DNA of 64,000 bases from Streptomyces sp. HUAS 15-9 (GCF_025642155.1 NZ_CP106798.1:1426001-1490000); one strand, 5' to 3'; positions 33,113-41,317 are shown, counted from the first letter of the stretch. Program-made: numbers and translations. The notes: generated by a model from the sequence alone, not told the origin.

Positions 33113-33668
33113 CGAAGCGTCCCTCCTCGATCGGGCGGGCCGAGGATCCGGCCGCCGGGTGTCCCGGGTCAGGTGGGATGATGCCCAGCCGAAGCGATCG
33201 ATAACGTCCCACGGGGACCCGGGGCCCGCTACTCTGTTGGAATGTGTCCCGGGGCACATTCACGGGGCATGGGGCATCACGCACCTTCGGGTGCCCCGAG
33301 AGCCTCGTGAAAAACGCCGACGACATTCGGCCGACCGCTCCTGAAGTGTATTCCGAGGTCAGCGGGTATCCGCCGGGCGGGGAATCGGGATGATTCCCGC
33401 GAATCAACGGCTGAATAGCGCGTTGTTCGCGACGCCGGAAACGGCTAGTGGAAACATCATATGAACAACCGTCGTATAAACTCCGCGAACAAGGCAGAAG
33501 GTTGGCGCCCACGGTCCTGGTTCCTGCCGTCAAGGTGACGTGCGGCAGACCTCATCCGCACCCTCGCTCACCGGCCCGGGCCCCCGCCTCTCTGACCCCA
33601 TCGAGCTGACAGCGCCGTCCGCCCCCTCCCTCGCGCCGCCGCGCCTGTCGAATGAGAGGCGACCCACC
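33113..33668. other. 556-bp intergenic region with inverted repeats
   Basis: No gene can be supported here. A perfect dyad GAATGTG-tcccgggg-CACATTC lies at 33240-33261, followed by a GCACC-ttc-GGGTGC hairpin near 33280-33295. The right part is relatively AT-rich (around 33440-33490), with GGAAAC twice and CGTC/TATAAA, which could be an ECF-type or mixed promoter for the gene at 33669. Confidence 0.45.
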
Positions 33669-34253
33669 ATGCCGCTGCAAGTCCCCCCTGCCCCCGCGCC
33701 CGCACTTCGCTCCGTCCTCACGGCCCTCGGTTCCCCCACCGCGGTCCGCGAGGCCCGAACCCCCTCCCTGCGCAACGCCCAGGGACCCGCCACACCCGAA
33801 CTCCCGCTGCCCGTACATGTGCTGGACCGGATCACTCCCGAGGGTGCGTCCGCCACCCGGCTCACCGGGTGGCGATTCCTGATCCGGTGCGGTGATCGCG
33901 CGGTGGCCGCGGCCGAGACCAGGCTGATGCCGGACGGCTGGGCGTTCTCGCACTTCTTCGAGGGCCCCTACATCGCCGCCACGGAACACGCCCTGCGCCA
34001 GGCCGAGACGATGCAACAGCCCTACCAGCCCCGTCTGCTCTCCGTGCCCGGCCTGTACATGCTCACCCTGTGGCTGCACGGCGACTGCGCGGCGGACGGC
34101 GCCGAGGGCCATCCGGCGGCCGCGGACCTGCTCGTCCCACTGGCGCCGGCGCCACCGGGCATCGCGGCCCACCGCCCGCACCGGGTCGCCGAGCTGCTTC
34201 CGGTGCTGACCCACCGGGTGACTCCCGTGCCACTGCTCGGCTCACCCGCCTGA
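33669..34253 (+). CDS. Hypothetical protein, streptomycete
   Basis: A 194-aa soluble protein with strong coding bias. The Pro/Ala-rich first 45 residues lead to a compact central region (VLDRITPEGASATRLTGWRF and LMPDGWAFSHFFEGPYIAAT), then a Leu/Pro-rich tail. ATG 33669 is preferred (GAGAGG upstream), although the frame is open from 33540. I recognise no domain. A 14-bp terminator stem follows directly, so it is monocistronic, with a long, possibly regulated 5' region. Confidence 0.65.
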   Translation: MPLQVPPAPAPALRSVLTALGSPTAVREARTPSLRNAQGPATPELPLPVHVLDRITPEGASATRLTGWRFLIRCGDRAVAAAETRLMPDGWAFSHFFEGPYIAATEHALRQAETMQQPYQPRLLSVPGLYMLTLWLHGDCAADGAEGHPAAADLLVPLAPAPPGIAAHRPHRVAELLPVLTHRVTPVPLLGSPA

Positions 34254-34565
34254 CACACCCCTTTCGTACCCCGTCTCCAATTTCCGGAGGCGGGGTACGA
34301 CTGCATTTCCGCGAGGATTACCCACCCCCCGCGCTCGTACGAGCAATAATGCGCTCCGACGAGCCGAAAAAGGTGTCCGGCCCGACCGGACTAGCCCCAT
34401 CCGGCCATCCCGAACCACCCGAAGTGGCTGCCCAGTTGGGATGAACCAGTCGCGTGGCCGATGCGTCATCAACCTGTGAGAAAGCGGTGCTGCGAAATCC
34501 CTGCGGATTGACGCCCGGAGAGCAACACTGGGTTCCGACCGACTTAATCGCAACGGGGGACGAAC
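34254..34565. other. Intergenic region, terminator plus promoter for DUF5999
   Basis: 312 bp. The left part holds the terminator at 34265-34299. The rest has no coding signal and leads to GGGGGACGAAC before the DUF5999 start. No operator is recognised. Confidence 0.5.
34265..34299 (+). terminator. Terminator of the hypothetical gene
   Basis: A 14-bp stem (34265-34278 with 34286-34299, one G-U pair) and 7-nt loop, starting 12 bp after the stop at 34253. Confidence 0.8.
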
Positions 34566-34802
34566 ATGACCACGACACAGCGAAAGATCCCATCAATGTG
34601 CCAGCACCAGCCGCCGTGCCCGACAGCCGAATCCGCCGACCGGGAGTCCGCCCGACTCGTGGCGCACCACCCGGAGCAGGGATGGAGCCTGCTGTGCAAC
34701 GGCGTTCTGCTCTTCGAGGACACCGGTGAGCTCCTGCCGGACGGCCAGATCATCGCCCCGCACCGCCCGCTGGGTGCCGACGTGGTGATGACGGCCGCCT
34801 GA
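34566..34802 (+). CDS. DUF5999 family small protein
   Basis: A 78-aa protein matching the DUF5999 pattern: CQHQPPCPTAESADRESARL, the WSLLCNGVLLFEDTGELLPDG segment (in part), and a PHRP end. Two Cys and a His near the N-terminus (C-x-H-x3-C) could bind a metal. It is widespread in streptomycetes with no known function. ATG 34566 has GGGGGACGAAC; a second ATG at the MCQHQ position would shorten it by 10 residues. A terminator at 34823-34847 follows. Confidence 0.85.
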   Translation: MTTTQRKIPSMCQHQPPCPTAESADRESARLVAHHPEQGWSLLCNGVLLFEDTGELLPDGQIIAPHRPLGADVVMTAA

Positions 34803-34822
34803 GTACCACCTTCAGCACCACC

Positions 34823-34847
34823 CCGGGCGGTCCGCCGCTCCGCCCGG
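34823..34847 (+). terminator. Terminator after DUF5999
   Basis: CCGGGCGG-N9-CCGCCCGG perfect 8-bp stem, 20 bp past the stop. Confidence 0.7.
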
Positions 34848-34855
34848 CGACATGA

Positions 34856-34892
34856 GGGGCCGGCTCGCACGCCCTTGGTGCGCACCGGCCCC
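34856..34892 (-). terminator. Hairpin downstream of the APC remnant
   Basis: GGGGCCGG / CCGGCCCC outer stem with CGCAC / GTGCG inner stem, about 20 bp beyond the probable original stop (34912) of the APC remnant on the minus strand. Confidence 0.55.
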
Positions 34893-35439
34893 GACGCGTG
34901 TCCGAGGGCGACTACTCTTCGTAGTCGGTCGAGTGCGCCGGCCCGGTGCGGCGGTACGCGAACCAGTCGGGACGCCTCGGACACTCAGGCGGTACGGGAG
35001 CATGCACACCACCACATCGGTACGGGCCCACAGCACGGTCGCCAGCAGCAGGCCGCGCTGGACGATCGGCAGCGTGGCCGTCAGCGCCCCGGTCCCCGCG
35101 ACCACCAGCGCCAGCACGATCGCCTCGGGGCCGTACGCCACCGAGGCCATCGCGTCCAGCGACAGCGCGGCAAGACCGGTGACGGCGGTCAGACGGTGCC
35201 GCTCGCCGGTATCGGGTGGCTCCTCGCCGGCGGGGACGGCGCCCGGTTCGACGGTCAGTACGGACATGGGTGGATGCTCCTTGGGACGAGACGAGACGGG
35301 ACGAACGGCCGCGGCACTGGAGGCTGAACGGCCGCGAGCGGAGGGCCCCGCGCGGTGCACCAAGGTTCTGTCCCGATCCGGCCCCCCGGCGGCTCCTTGC
35401 GTGTTCTTCGCGCCGAACCCCGCGACCTTGTCGTGCTCT

Positions 35440-35455
35440 TGACGGGCGTGTGACG
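35440..35455 (-). promoter_or_regulatory. CGTCA-N6-CGTCA site 1 (towards the APC remnant)
   Basis: On the minus strand CGTCA starts at 35455 and again at 35444, an 11-bp direct repeat followed by AG. This is the arrangement bound by OmpR/PhoB-type response regulators. It lies between the APC remnant and the small membrane protein gene at 35575. Confidence 0.5.
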
Positions 35456-35484
35456 CGGGCAACGCCCCGGCCTGGCCGCGCCGG

Positions 35485-35523
35485 CGTCAAGAAGGGAGGA
35501 ACGCTCGTCAGAGTCGCGTCAAG
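35485..35523 (+). promoter_or_regulatory. CGTCA repeat site 2 and -10 of the first small membrane protein gene
   Basis: CGTCAAG at 35485, CGTCAG at 35506 and CGTCAAG at 35517 (spacings 21 and 11 bp). The last pair lies 39 bp before a TACGCT -10 hexamer (35562-35567), which itself ends 7 nt before the ATG at 35575, so the transcript is probably leaderless. Confidence 0.55.
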
Positions 35524-35574
35524 GCGGGCCGCAGCAGCGTTCTGCCGGCTCCCGGAGTCCCTACGCTCGGGCAC

Positions 35575-36660
35575 ATGGAGCACCGTGTGCCGTACGACCG
35601 CAGCTGGGCCGAGGATCTGTACGGCTCGGTCCGCCGCTCCGGCGTGCTGCTCGGCATGCTGTTCCTGATCGACTGGGGCACGGGCGAGCTCACCTGGTGG
35701 CGCGGCACCGTGTGGGTCGCGCTGGTGCTGTTCCTGGTCCTGTGCCCGGCCCGGGTCTCGGCGGGCGAAGGCCGACTCGCCTCCCGCCGTCTGGTGCGCA
35801 CCCGGCGGGTGCGCACCGACGTGCTGGTGTCCGTGCGCTGTCTGGACGGCGTCTCCCGGCGCCTCGTCCTGCGGGACGCCTTCGGCGACCGGGTCGAGAT
35901 CGATCCCCAGGTCCTGGTGGGCAACCCCGACCTCTGGTACCGCCTCGACGCGGACGCCCGGACGTCCGAGCGGTCCGGGACCCTGCTGTGCGGGACGACC
36001 GGGCTGCACCGCGTCTCGGAGCGGATCGAGCGGGAGACGGCACTGAGTGTGTTCAGGGTGTCCGGGCTGGAACAGGCCCGGCGCCGACGCTCCTCACCCC
36101 CGCCGCCCCGCCGGATGCGGCCGCACCCCCGTCATCAGGATGTCCAGGCCACGCCGCGTGGTCGCCAGAACCACCCGCTCGCCCACCCGCAGCACCCGAC
36201 CCTGCGCGGGGCGCCAGTCGAAGCCGGGGCGGTCTTGGTGGTCCGGGCGGAGTGCGGTGAGGGTGTCCGTGGCGGACGACGGCACCGGCCCGGCGGCCGC
36301 CCCCACGGCCAGCACCCGCCACTCGTTCTCCCGGAACGCCTGGTGCACGGACCGCCCCTCCAGTTCGGGGTGCCCGGCCACATCCACGCAGGTGAACAGC
36401 AGCGAGCCCCGCTCCACGGGCATCACGCCCAGCACATGGCGGCCCATCATCGCGGCGGCGAAGGAGGGCGCGGCCAGCGCGGAGACGCTTCGGCTGCGGG
36501 TGAGCGCGTCCGGATAGGAGGCGCGCAGGGTGCGCTGCACGGTCGCGGCGAAGTCGTCGTCGTACAGCCGCATCACCACCCGTACGCCGGGGTTGGTCTC
36601 CCGGACCGCCATCACGATGTCGAGGTTCTGGCCGTCGTCGCGGGTGAGGACGAGCAGTGA
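35575..36660 (+). CDS. Small membrane protein paralogue 1, reading frame extended by stop loss
   Basis: The first 172 codons are homologous to the gene at 40799: two adjacent helices (about 24-58), then a soluble part with RRVRTDVLVSVR, GVSRRLVLRDAFGDRVEIDP and VLVGNPDLWY, ending ALSVFRVSGLE where the paralogue stops. Here no stop follows. The frame runs 188 codons further, antisense to the TrkA-like gene, giving an Arg/Pro/His-rich tail without coding character. The ancestral end was near 36090. The transcript is likely leaderless (TACGCT 7 nt before ATG). Function unknown; proposed partner of the K+ transport genes. Confidence 0.65.
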   Translation: MEHRVPYDRSWAEDLYGSVRRSGVLLGMLFLIDWGTGELTWWRGTVWVALVLFLVLCPARVSAGEGRLASRRLVRTRRVRTDVLVSVRCLDGVSRRLVLRDAFGDRVEIDPQVLVGNPDLWYRLDADARTSERSGTLLCGTTGLHRVSERIERETALSVFRVSGLEQARRRRSSPPPPRRMRPHPRHQDVQATPRGRQNHPLAHPQHPTLRGAPVEAGAVLVVRAECGEGVRGGRRHRPGGRPHGQHPPLVLPERLVHGPPLQFGVPGHIHAGEQQRAPLHGHHAQHMAAHHRGGEGGRGQRGDASAAGERVRIGGAQGALHGRGEVVVVQPHHHPYAGVGLPDRHHDVEVLAVVAGEDEQ

Positions 36661-38013
36661 CCGGCTGTCTTTGACGCGGGCCAGGTCGAGCACGCCTGGC
36701 ACGGCGGCGTCCTCCAGGACGAGCGGGATGCCGAGTTCGCGGGCGAGCGAAATGCCGCGCGCCCGTGGGTCTCGCTCGATCGCCACCACCTGGTGGCCGG
36801 TGCTGCGCAGCCGGTCCAGTACCCGGGTGCCGACCATGCCGAGCCCGACCAGGACGATGTGGCCGTTCACGTCGTCGTCGGGCGGATGGCTCGCGGAGGC
36901 GGTACGGAAGGCCTCCGTGGCGTTCATGGTCGCGGCGACGACGAGCGGGAGCACGGCCAGGCCCACGAATCCGGCGATCAGCTGGAGCACGCGGCGGGCG
37001 ACCGACTCCTCGGTGGCCGGGTCGCCCATGGTGAAGATGTCCAGCAGCGGCAGATAGACGTTCTTCCACCACGGGTGCTCGTCCGCGAAGAGCGCGGTGG
37101 CGGTCGCGAGCGCCACCACGACAGCCGCCAACGACCCGTAGACGGAGGTGAGTTGATGAGAGAGGAAGACCTTCCACGGCAGATGCGCGAGCCGCGCCCG
37201 CAGCCAGCTGCGCAGGCGGCGGCGCCGGGTACCGGCCGCCCGTTCGGGGGTGCGGTGGACGACCTCCTCCAGCATCAGCCGGCCGTGCGTGAGCTGCCTG
37301 TGATCGGCGGTCCGCGCGTCCGGCAGCAGCAGGGTGCCCTCCTCGCCGGACGTCTCCGCGCTGTCCTGGCTCGCCGGGTCGTCCTGGTGAGCGCCGGACA
37401 GTACGGCGAGAGCGGCCAGGTCGGTGGGGTGCGGCGGCGTCCCCGCGGGCCGTACGACACCGCGGAAGACCTTGCCCTCGACCTGGAGGGTGTGACCGTG
37501 CCCCACGGCGGCGGCCGCGACCAGTTCGGGCACCGCGGTGTCGGCGTCGGAGAGCACCGTGGTGGAGGTGTCCTGCGCCGGGTCGTCGCACAGTCCCGCC
37601 GCACGGTCGAGCAGCCGCTCCAGGTGCCGGCCGCGCTCACGGTCGAACATGCGGACCACGAGCCGTACGGCGGGGTTGATGGTGCGGGCCAGCAGGGCGG
37701 CGGTCATGTTGACCTGGTCGTCGCGGTAGGTGAGGGCGAGCGCGGCGGCACGCTCGACGCCCGCGGCCCGCAGGGTCCGCTCGTCGGGCCGGGCGGAGAC
37801 GAGCAGTTCGACCGGGGAGTCCGGGTCGCGGTGCAGCGCGGCGATCCCCGCGCCGTGCTCGTCGCTCCCGGAGGGCAGCACGACGGTGACGATCTCGCCG
37901 CACACGGCGTCCAGTTCGAGGGCGAGCCGGTGGGCGAGTCCGTCGTCGCCGCAGATCACCATGTGCTGCGCTCGCTGTCCGGGCTCCGTGTGTATGGGGA
38001 GGGTCGATGTCAC
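36094..38013 (-). CDS. TrkA/RCK-domain potassium channel-like protein
   Basis: A 639-aa protein with two NAD-binding RCK/TrkA modules around a two-helix membrane core. Module 1 begins HMVICGDDGLAHRL (17-30). The membrane part has helices at about 289-309 and 342-363, with DIFTMGDPA between them where a channel would have TVGYGD. Module 2 has GLGMVG at 390-395 and a TrkA-C-like end (GVRPHPAGRRG). Such proteins gate or form cation channels of the CASTOR/POLLUX or Kch class. GTG 38013 lacks a ribosome site. It is convergent with the gene at 35575 and divergent from the APC permease. Confidence 0.85.
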   Translation of the reverse strand: MTSTLPIHTEPGQRAQHMVICGDDGLAHRLALELDAVCGEIVTVVLPSGSDEHGAGIAALHRDPDSPVELLVSARPDERTLRAAGVERAAALALTYRDDQVNMTAALLARTINPAVRLVVRMFDRERGRHLERLLDRAAGLCDDPAQDTSTTVLSDADTAVPELVAAAAVGHGHTLQVEGKVFRGVVRPAGTPPHPTDLAALAVLSGAHQDDPASQDSAETSGEEGTLLLPDARTADHRQLTHGRLMLEEVVHRTPERAAGTRRRRLRSWLRARLAHLPWKVFLSHQLTSVYGSLAAVVVALATATALFADEHPWWKNVYLPLLDIFTMGDPATEESVARRVLQLIAGFVGLAVLPLVVAATMNATEAFRTASASHPPDDDVNGHIVLVGLGMVGTRVLDRLRSTGHQVVAIERDPRARGISLARELGIPLVLEDAAVPGVLDLARVKDSRSLLVLTRDDGQNLDIVMAVRETNPGVRVVMRLYDDDFAATVQRTLRASYPDALTRSRSVSALAAPSFAAAMMGRHVLGVMPVERGSLLFTCVDVAGHPELEGRSVHQAFRENEWRVLAVGAAAGPVPSSATDTLTALRPDHQDRPGFDWRPAQGRVLRVGERVVLATTRRGLDILMTGVRPHPAGRRG

Positions 38014-38069
38014 ATCAGGCTGAACGGCGCGGGTCACGGGGCCGGTTCCGGCCGGGCACGGCACCGGCC

Positions 38070-38096
38070 CCAAGAATGCGTCAAGAACATGCCAAC
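38070..38096. promoter_or_regulatory. 11-bp repeat site 3
   Basis: CCAAG (38070), TCAAG within GCGTCAAG (38081) and CCAAC (38092) repeat with 11-bp period, 57-83 bp upstream of the RCK-channel start. It is a weaker match to the CGTCAA repeats of the neighbouring promoters. Confidence 0.4.
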
Positions 38097-38560
38097 AGCG
38101 ACCCTGCCGTTCGGCGCGGGCCGTCGGCCACCGGGACGGGCGACGACCCACCGGCATCGGCCGCCGAGCGGCCACACGGGCGGTCGCCGCGCCGTGCACC
38201 GGATACGTCGTCCCGCTCGGCCCGGAGGTTTCCTCGCGCCGCTCGCAGGCGACCGGGCAGCCGTATCGCACGCCCACGCGCTTCCTGCCGTCGCCCCGCC
38301 GCCGGGCATGCCTGGACGGCGGCCGCCAGCCCGGTCGCCTGCGAGCGGATCGGCGCATGAGACGCATCCGTACCGGAAAGGGAACGCGGGTGCTGAGGTC
38401 GCCACCGGACATCTCGACCGCCGAAGGGCCGGTGCATGCGATGACGCTCGGTGTCCGTCCCCCACACGGCGGCCGGCCCTCCCCCATGCAGTCCAATGCC
38501 GGACGACCGCGTCCCGGCCTCCGCCTCTTGCTGCGCGACCACCGCCCGCCAGTCGATTCT

Positions 38561-38576
38561 TAACGCAAGATTGACG
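38561..38576 (-). promoter_or_regulatory. CGTCA-N6-CGTTA site 4
   Basis: On the minus strand CGTCA begins at 38576 and CGTTA at 38565, 11 bp apart. It lies 43 bp upstream of the TACGCT -10 hexamer (38620-38625) of the APC permease transcript, a usual position for an activator. Confidence 0.5.
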
Positions 38577-38682
38577 CCCACGGCCCCCTCATCCGTGGGC
38601 CCACGCGTCACGCTCTGCATACGCTGGTGCCGCCGTCCGCGTGATGGCCGGAAACACGCTGAGCCGCACAAGGAGCAGGCTG

Positions 38683-40641
38683 ATGGCCACGACCGAACAC
38701 CCTCCGCCCAGTCGCCTACGGGCCTGGATGCTGGAGGGCCTGTCCGACATGGGCAAGGGGGCAGGCCAGCACGGCGGAGCCGAGGCCGCACCGGAGCCGG
38801 CTCACAAGGGCCAGCGCTGGTGGCGGGTCATGTGCCTGACCGGTGTGGACTACTTCTCCACCCTCGGCTACCAGCCGGGCATCGCGGCCCTGGCGGCCGG
38901 CCTGCTGTCGCCGATCGCCACGATCGTGCTGGTCATAGTCACCCTGGCCGGCGCGCTGCCGGTCTACCGGCGGGTGGCCGAGGAGAGCCCGCACGGCGAG
39001 GGCTCCATCGCCATGCTGGAGCGGCTGCTGTCCTTCTGGCAGGGCAAGCTGTTCGTCCTGACGCTGCTCGGCTTCGCCGCCACCGACTTCCTGATCACCA
39101 TCACCCTGTCGGCCGCCGACGCCTCCACCCACCTGGTGGAGAACCCGCATCTGACCAACGTCCTGCACGGCCGGCAGATGGTGATCACGCTGGTCCTCGT
39201 GGCGCTGCTGGGCGCGGTCTTCCTCAAGGGCTTCCTGGAGGCGATCGGCGTCGCGGTCGCGCTGGTCGGCGTCTACCTGGCGCTGAACCTCGTCGTCGTG
39301 ATCGTCGGTCTGTGGCACGTCGCCACCGCCGGCCACGTGGTCACCGACTGGACGACCGCCCTGACCGCCGAGCACGGGAACATCTTCGTCATGATCGGGC
39401 TGGCCCTGATCGTCTTCCCGAAACTCGCGCTGGGCCTGTCCGGCTTCGAGACCGGCGTCGCCGTCATGCCCCACGTCGAGGGCGACCCCAGCGACACCGA
39501 GGAGCGGCCGACCGGCCGGATCCGGGACACCAAGAAGCTGCTGACCACCGCCGCCGTGATCATGAGCGGCTTCCTGATCACCACCAGCTTCATCACCACG
39601 CTGCTCATCCCGGAGAACGAGTTCAAGTCCGGCGGCCAGGCCAACGGCCGCGCGCTGGCCTACCTCGCGCACGAGTACCTCGGCAACGCCTTCGGCACGG
39701 TGTACGACGCCTCGACCATCGCGATCCTCTGGTTCGCCGGTGCCTCCGCGATGGCGGGCCTGCTCAACCTGATGCCGCGCTATCTGCCCCGCTACGGCAT
39801 GGCCCCGCACTGGGCGCGCGCCGTGCGCCCCATGGTCATCGTCTTCACCCTGATCGCCTTCCTGGTCACCTGGATCTTCGACGCCGACGTCGACGCGCAG
39901 GGCGGTGCCTACGCCACCGGTGTGCTGGTGCTGATCAGCTCCGCGGCGATCGCGGTGACGATCGCCACGCGCAAGGCCGGGCAGCGGAACTGGTCGATCG
40001 CCTTCGCGGTGATCTCCGCGGTGTTCCTGTACACGACCGTCGTGAACGTCATCGAGCGTCCGGACGGTGTGAAGATCGGTGCCTGCTTCATCGCCGGCAT
40101 CATCCTGGTCTCGCTGCTGTCCCGGCTGGCGCGGGCCTTCGAGCTCCGCGTCACCCATGTCGAGCTGGACAGCATGGCGGAACGATTCGTCCGGGACATG
40201 GCCAGCCGCAAGATGCGGTTCATCGCCAATGAGCCCGACCGGCGGGACAAGGCCGAGTACCGGGACAAGATCGAGCAGATCCGGGAGGACAACGAGTTCC
40301 CGGAGCACGAGGACTTCGTCTTCGTCGAGGTGACGGTCACCGACCCCTCCGAGTTCGAGGCGGGCCTGACCGTACGCGGCGAGGTGCTCCACAACCGCTA
40401 CCGCGTCCTGACCCTGGAGTCCTCCTCCATCCCCAACGCCCTGGCGGCACTGCTCCTCCATGTCCGCGACTCGACGGGCTGCACCCCGCACATCTACTTC
40501 GAGTGGACCGAGGGCAACCCCTTCGCCAACTTCCTGCGCTTCTTCCTCTTCGGCCAGGGCGAGGTCGCCCCGGTCACCCGTGAGGTGCTGCGCGAGGCGG
40601 AGCCCAACCGCGCACTGCGCCCGCGCGTCCACACCGGCTGA
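38683..40641 (+). CDS. APC-family permease, probable potassium/amino acid transporter
   Basis: A 652-aa transporter. About 12 helices (90-500) include [19 protein letters not shown] and [21 protein letters not shown] 150-aa cytoplasmic C-terminal domain follows ([20 protein letters not shown], then [19 protein letters not shown]). This domain layout recalls K+ importers of the KimA group rather than classic amino acid permeases; next to an RCK protein, K+ is the best guess. ATG 38683 has AAGGAGCAGGCTG; GTG 38641 and ATG 38644 are alternatives. It is followed by a strong terminator at 40655-40696. Confidence 0.85.
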   Translation: MATTEHPPPSRLRAWMLEGLSDMGKGAGQHGGAEAAPEPAHKGQRWWRVMCLTGVDYFSTLGYQPGIAALAAGLLSPIATIVLVIVTLAGALPVYRRVAEESPHGEGSIAMLERLLSFWQGKLFVLTLLGFAATDFLITITLSAADASTHLVENPHLTNVLHGRQMVITLVLVALLGAVFLKGFLEAIGVAVALVGVYLALNLVVVIVGLWHVATAGHVVTDWTTALTAEHGNIFVMIGLALIVFPKLALGLSGFETGVAVMPHVEGDPSDTEERPTGRIRDTKKLLTTAAVIMSGFLITTSFITTLLIPENEFKSGGQANGRALAYLAHEYLGNAFGTVYDASTIAILWFAGASAMAGLLNLMPRYLPRYGMAPHWARAVRPMVIVFTLIAFLVTWIFDADVDAQGGAYATGVLVLISSAAIAVTIATRKAGQRNWSIAFAVISAVFLYTTVVNVIERPDGVKIGACFIAGIILVSLLSRLARAFELRVTHVELDSMAERFVRDMASRKMRFIANEPDRRDKAEYRDKIEQIREDNEFPEHEDFVFVEVTVTDPSEFEAGLTVRGEVLHNRYRVLTLESSSIPNALAALLLHVRDSTGCTPHIYFEWTEGNPFANFLRFFLFGQGEVAPVTREVLREAEPNRALRPRVHTG

Positions 40642-40654
40642 GTCGGACGACGGT

Positions 40655-40696
40655 GGATCCCGACGGCCCGGCCCACCCGCCCGGCCGTCGGGATCC
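40655..40696 (+). terminator. Terminator of the APC permease gene
   Basis: A perfect 14-bp stem (40655-40668 with 40683-40696) and 14-nt loop, 13 bp after the permease stop. Confidence 0.8.
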
Positions 40697-40708
40697 CATC
40701 CGCCCGGC

Positions 40709-40792
40709 CGTCAGGATCGCGTCAAGATCCGGCCCGACCGCGTCAGGGCTCCGTCAGCGACCCCAGTCCCGGCCCGCCCGGGACCATAGCGT
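40709..40792 (+). promoter_or_regulatory. CGTCA repeat sites 5 and 6 and -10 of the second small membrane protein gene
   Basis: CGTCAG at 40709 and CGTCAAG at 40720, then CGTCAG at 40741 and CGTCAG at 40752: spacings 11, 21, 11 bp. The first pair is nearly the same 18-mer as at 35506-35523. A TAGCGT hexamer (40787-40792) ends 6 nt before ATG 40799, so the mRNA is probably leaderless. Confidence 0.6.
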
Positions 40793-40798
40793 CGACTC

Positions 40799-41317
40799 AT
40801 GCTACGGAGCGGACGTCCGAGCCCGACCGGCGACCGCCACTGGCGCGGCAGCGCCCGGTTCGCTCTGGGCTGCGCCCTCGCCTTCCTCGGCATGGCCCTG
40901 CTGGTCGACTGGGACGCGGGCACCCTGACCTGCCCGCGGGCCCTGTTGTGGATCGCCCTGTCCGCCGCGGCGTTCTGCGTTCTGCTGCCGCATTGCGTCA
41001 CCGCCGGCCCCGGCCGACTGTCGGTGCACGGTCTCGCACGGCGGCAAACGGTCCACACCGATGCCCTGGTGGCCGTACGGCAGTACGGCGGCGTCTCCTC
41101 GCACCTGGTCCTGCGGGACACCCACGGCCACCGACTGGAGGTCGACCCGCGCGTCCTTGTCGCCAACCCCCTCATCTGGCACGAGTTGGACACAGGCGTA
41201 CGCCGCTCACTGCAGCGCGGCACGCTCCGCGAGGGCACAGACGTACTGGAACGGCTGGGCCACGAGATAGACGACTCGACCGCGCGGGCGGTCCTCGAGG
41301 CGTCGGGGCTCATCTGA
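40799..41317 (+). CDS. Small membrane protein paralogue 2 of the potassium locus
   Basis: A 172-aa protein homologous to the product at 35575. The N-terminal region has two helices (about 22-62; GCALAFLGMALLVDW and ALLWIALSAAAFCVLLPHCV). The soluble part repeats the shared pattern VHTDALVAVRQYGGVSSHLV, LRDTHGHRLEVDPRVLVANP and LIWHEL, like a small PH-type barrel, and ends ARAVLEASGLI. The gene is leaderless by position of its -10. Its 3' end overlaps the DUF1707 gene by 8 bp. Function unknown; co-regulation suggests an accessory of the K+ transporter or channel. Confidence 0.75.
   Translation: MLRSGRPSPTGDRHWRGSARFALGCALAFLGMALLVDWDAGTLTCPRALLWIALSAAAFCVLLPHCVTAGPGRLSVHGLARRQTVHTDALVAVRQYGGVSSHLVLRDTHGHRLEVDPRVLVANPLIWHELDTGVRRSLQRGTLREGTDVLERLGHEIDDSTARAVLEASGLI

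Larger units (their letters stand above)
34812..35267 (-). pseudogene. Internally deleted APC-family permease remnant
   Basis: From ATG 35267 (AAGGAGC upstream) the frame reads like the start of a streptomycete APC permease: HRLTAVTGLAALSLDAMASV then AYGPEAIVLALVVAGTGAL, one and a half helices. After TATLPI it jumps to what looks like a cytoplasmic C-terminal tail, QRGLLLATVLWARTDVVVCMLPYRLS. About 500 or more residues of membrane domain are missing. The original end may lie in another frame (ECPRRPDWFAYRRTGPAH, stop at 34912), followed by a hairpin at 34856-34892. It cannot transport. Confidence 0.6.
38014..38682. other. 669-bp divergent control region, RCK channel versus APC permease
   Basis: No gene can be supported. 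It contains two 11-bp repeat sites (38070-38096 and 38561-38576), a plus-strand -10 TACGCT at 38620-38625, and the ribosome site AAGGAGC of the permease. The central 400 bp has unbiased codon positions and several short inverted repeats. Confidence 0.5.

Noticed and set aside
38081..38640. Open frames between the RCK channel and the APC permease
   Set aside because: They lack codon bias and ribosome sites and overlap the promoter elements.
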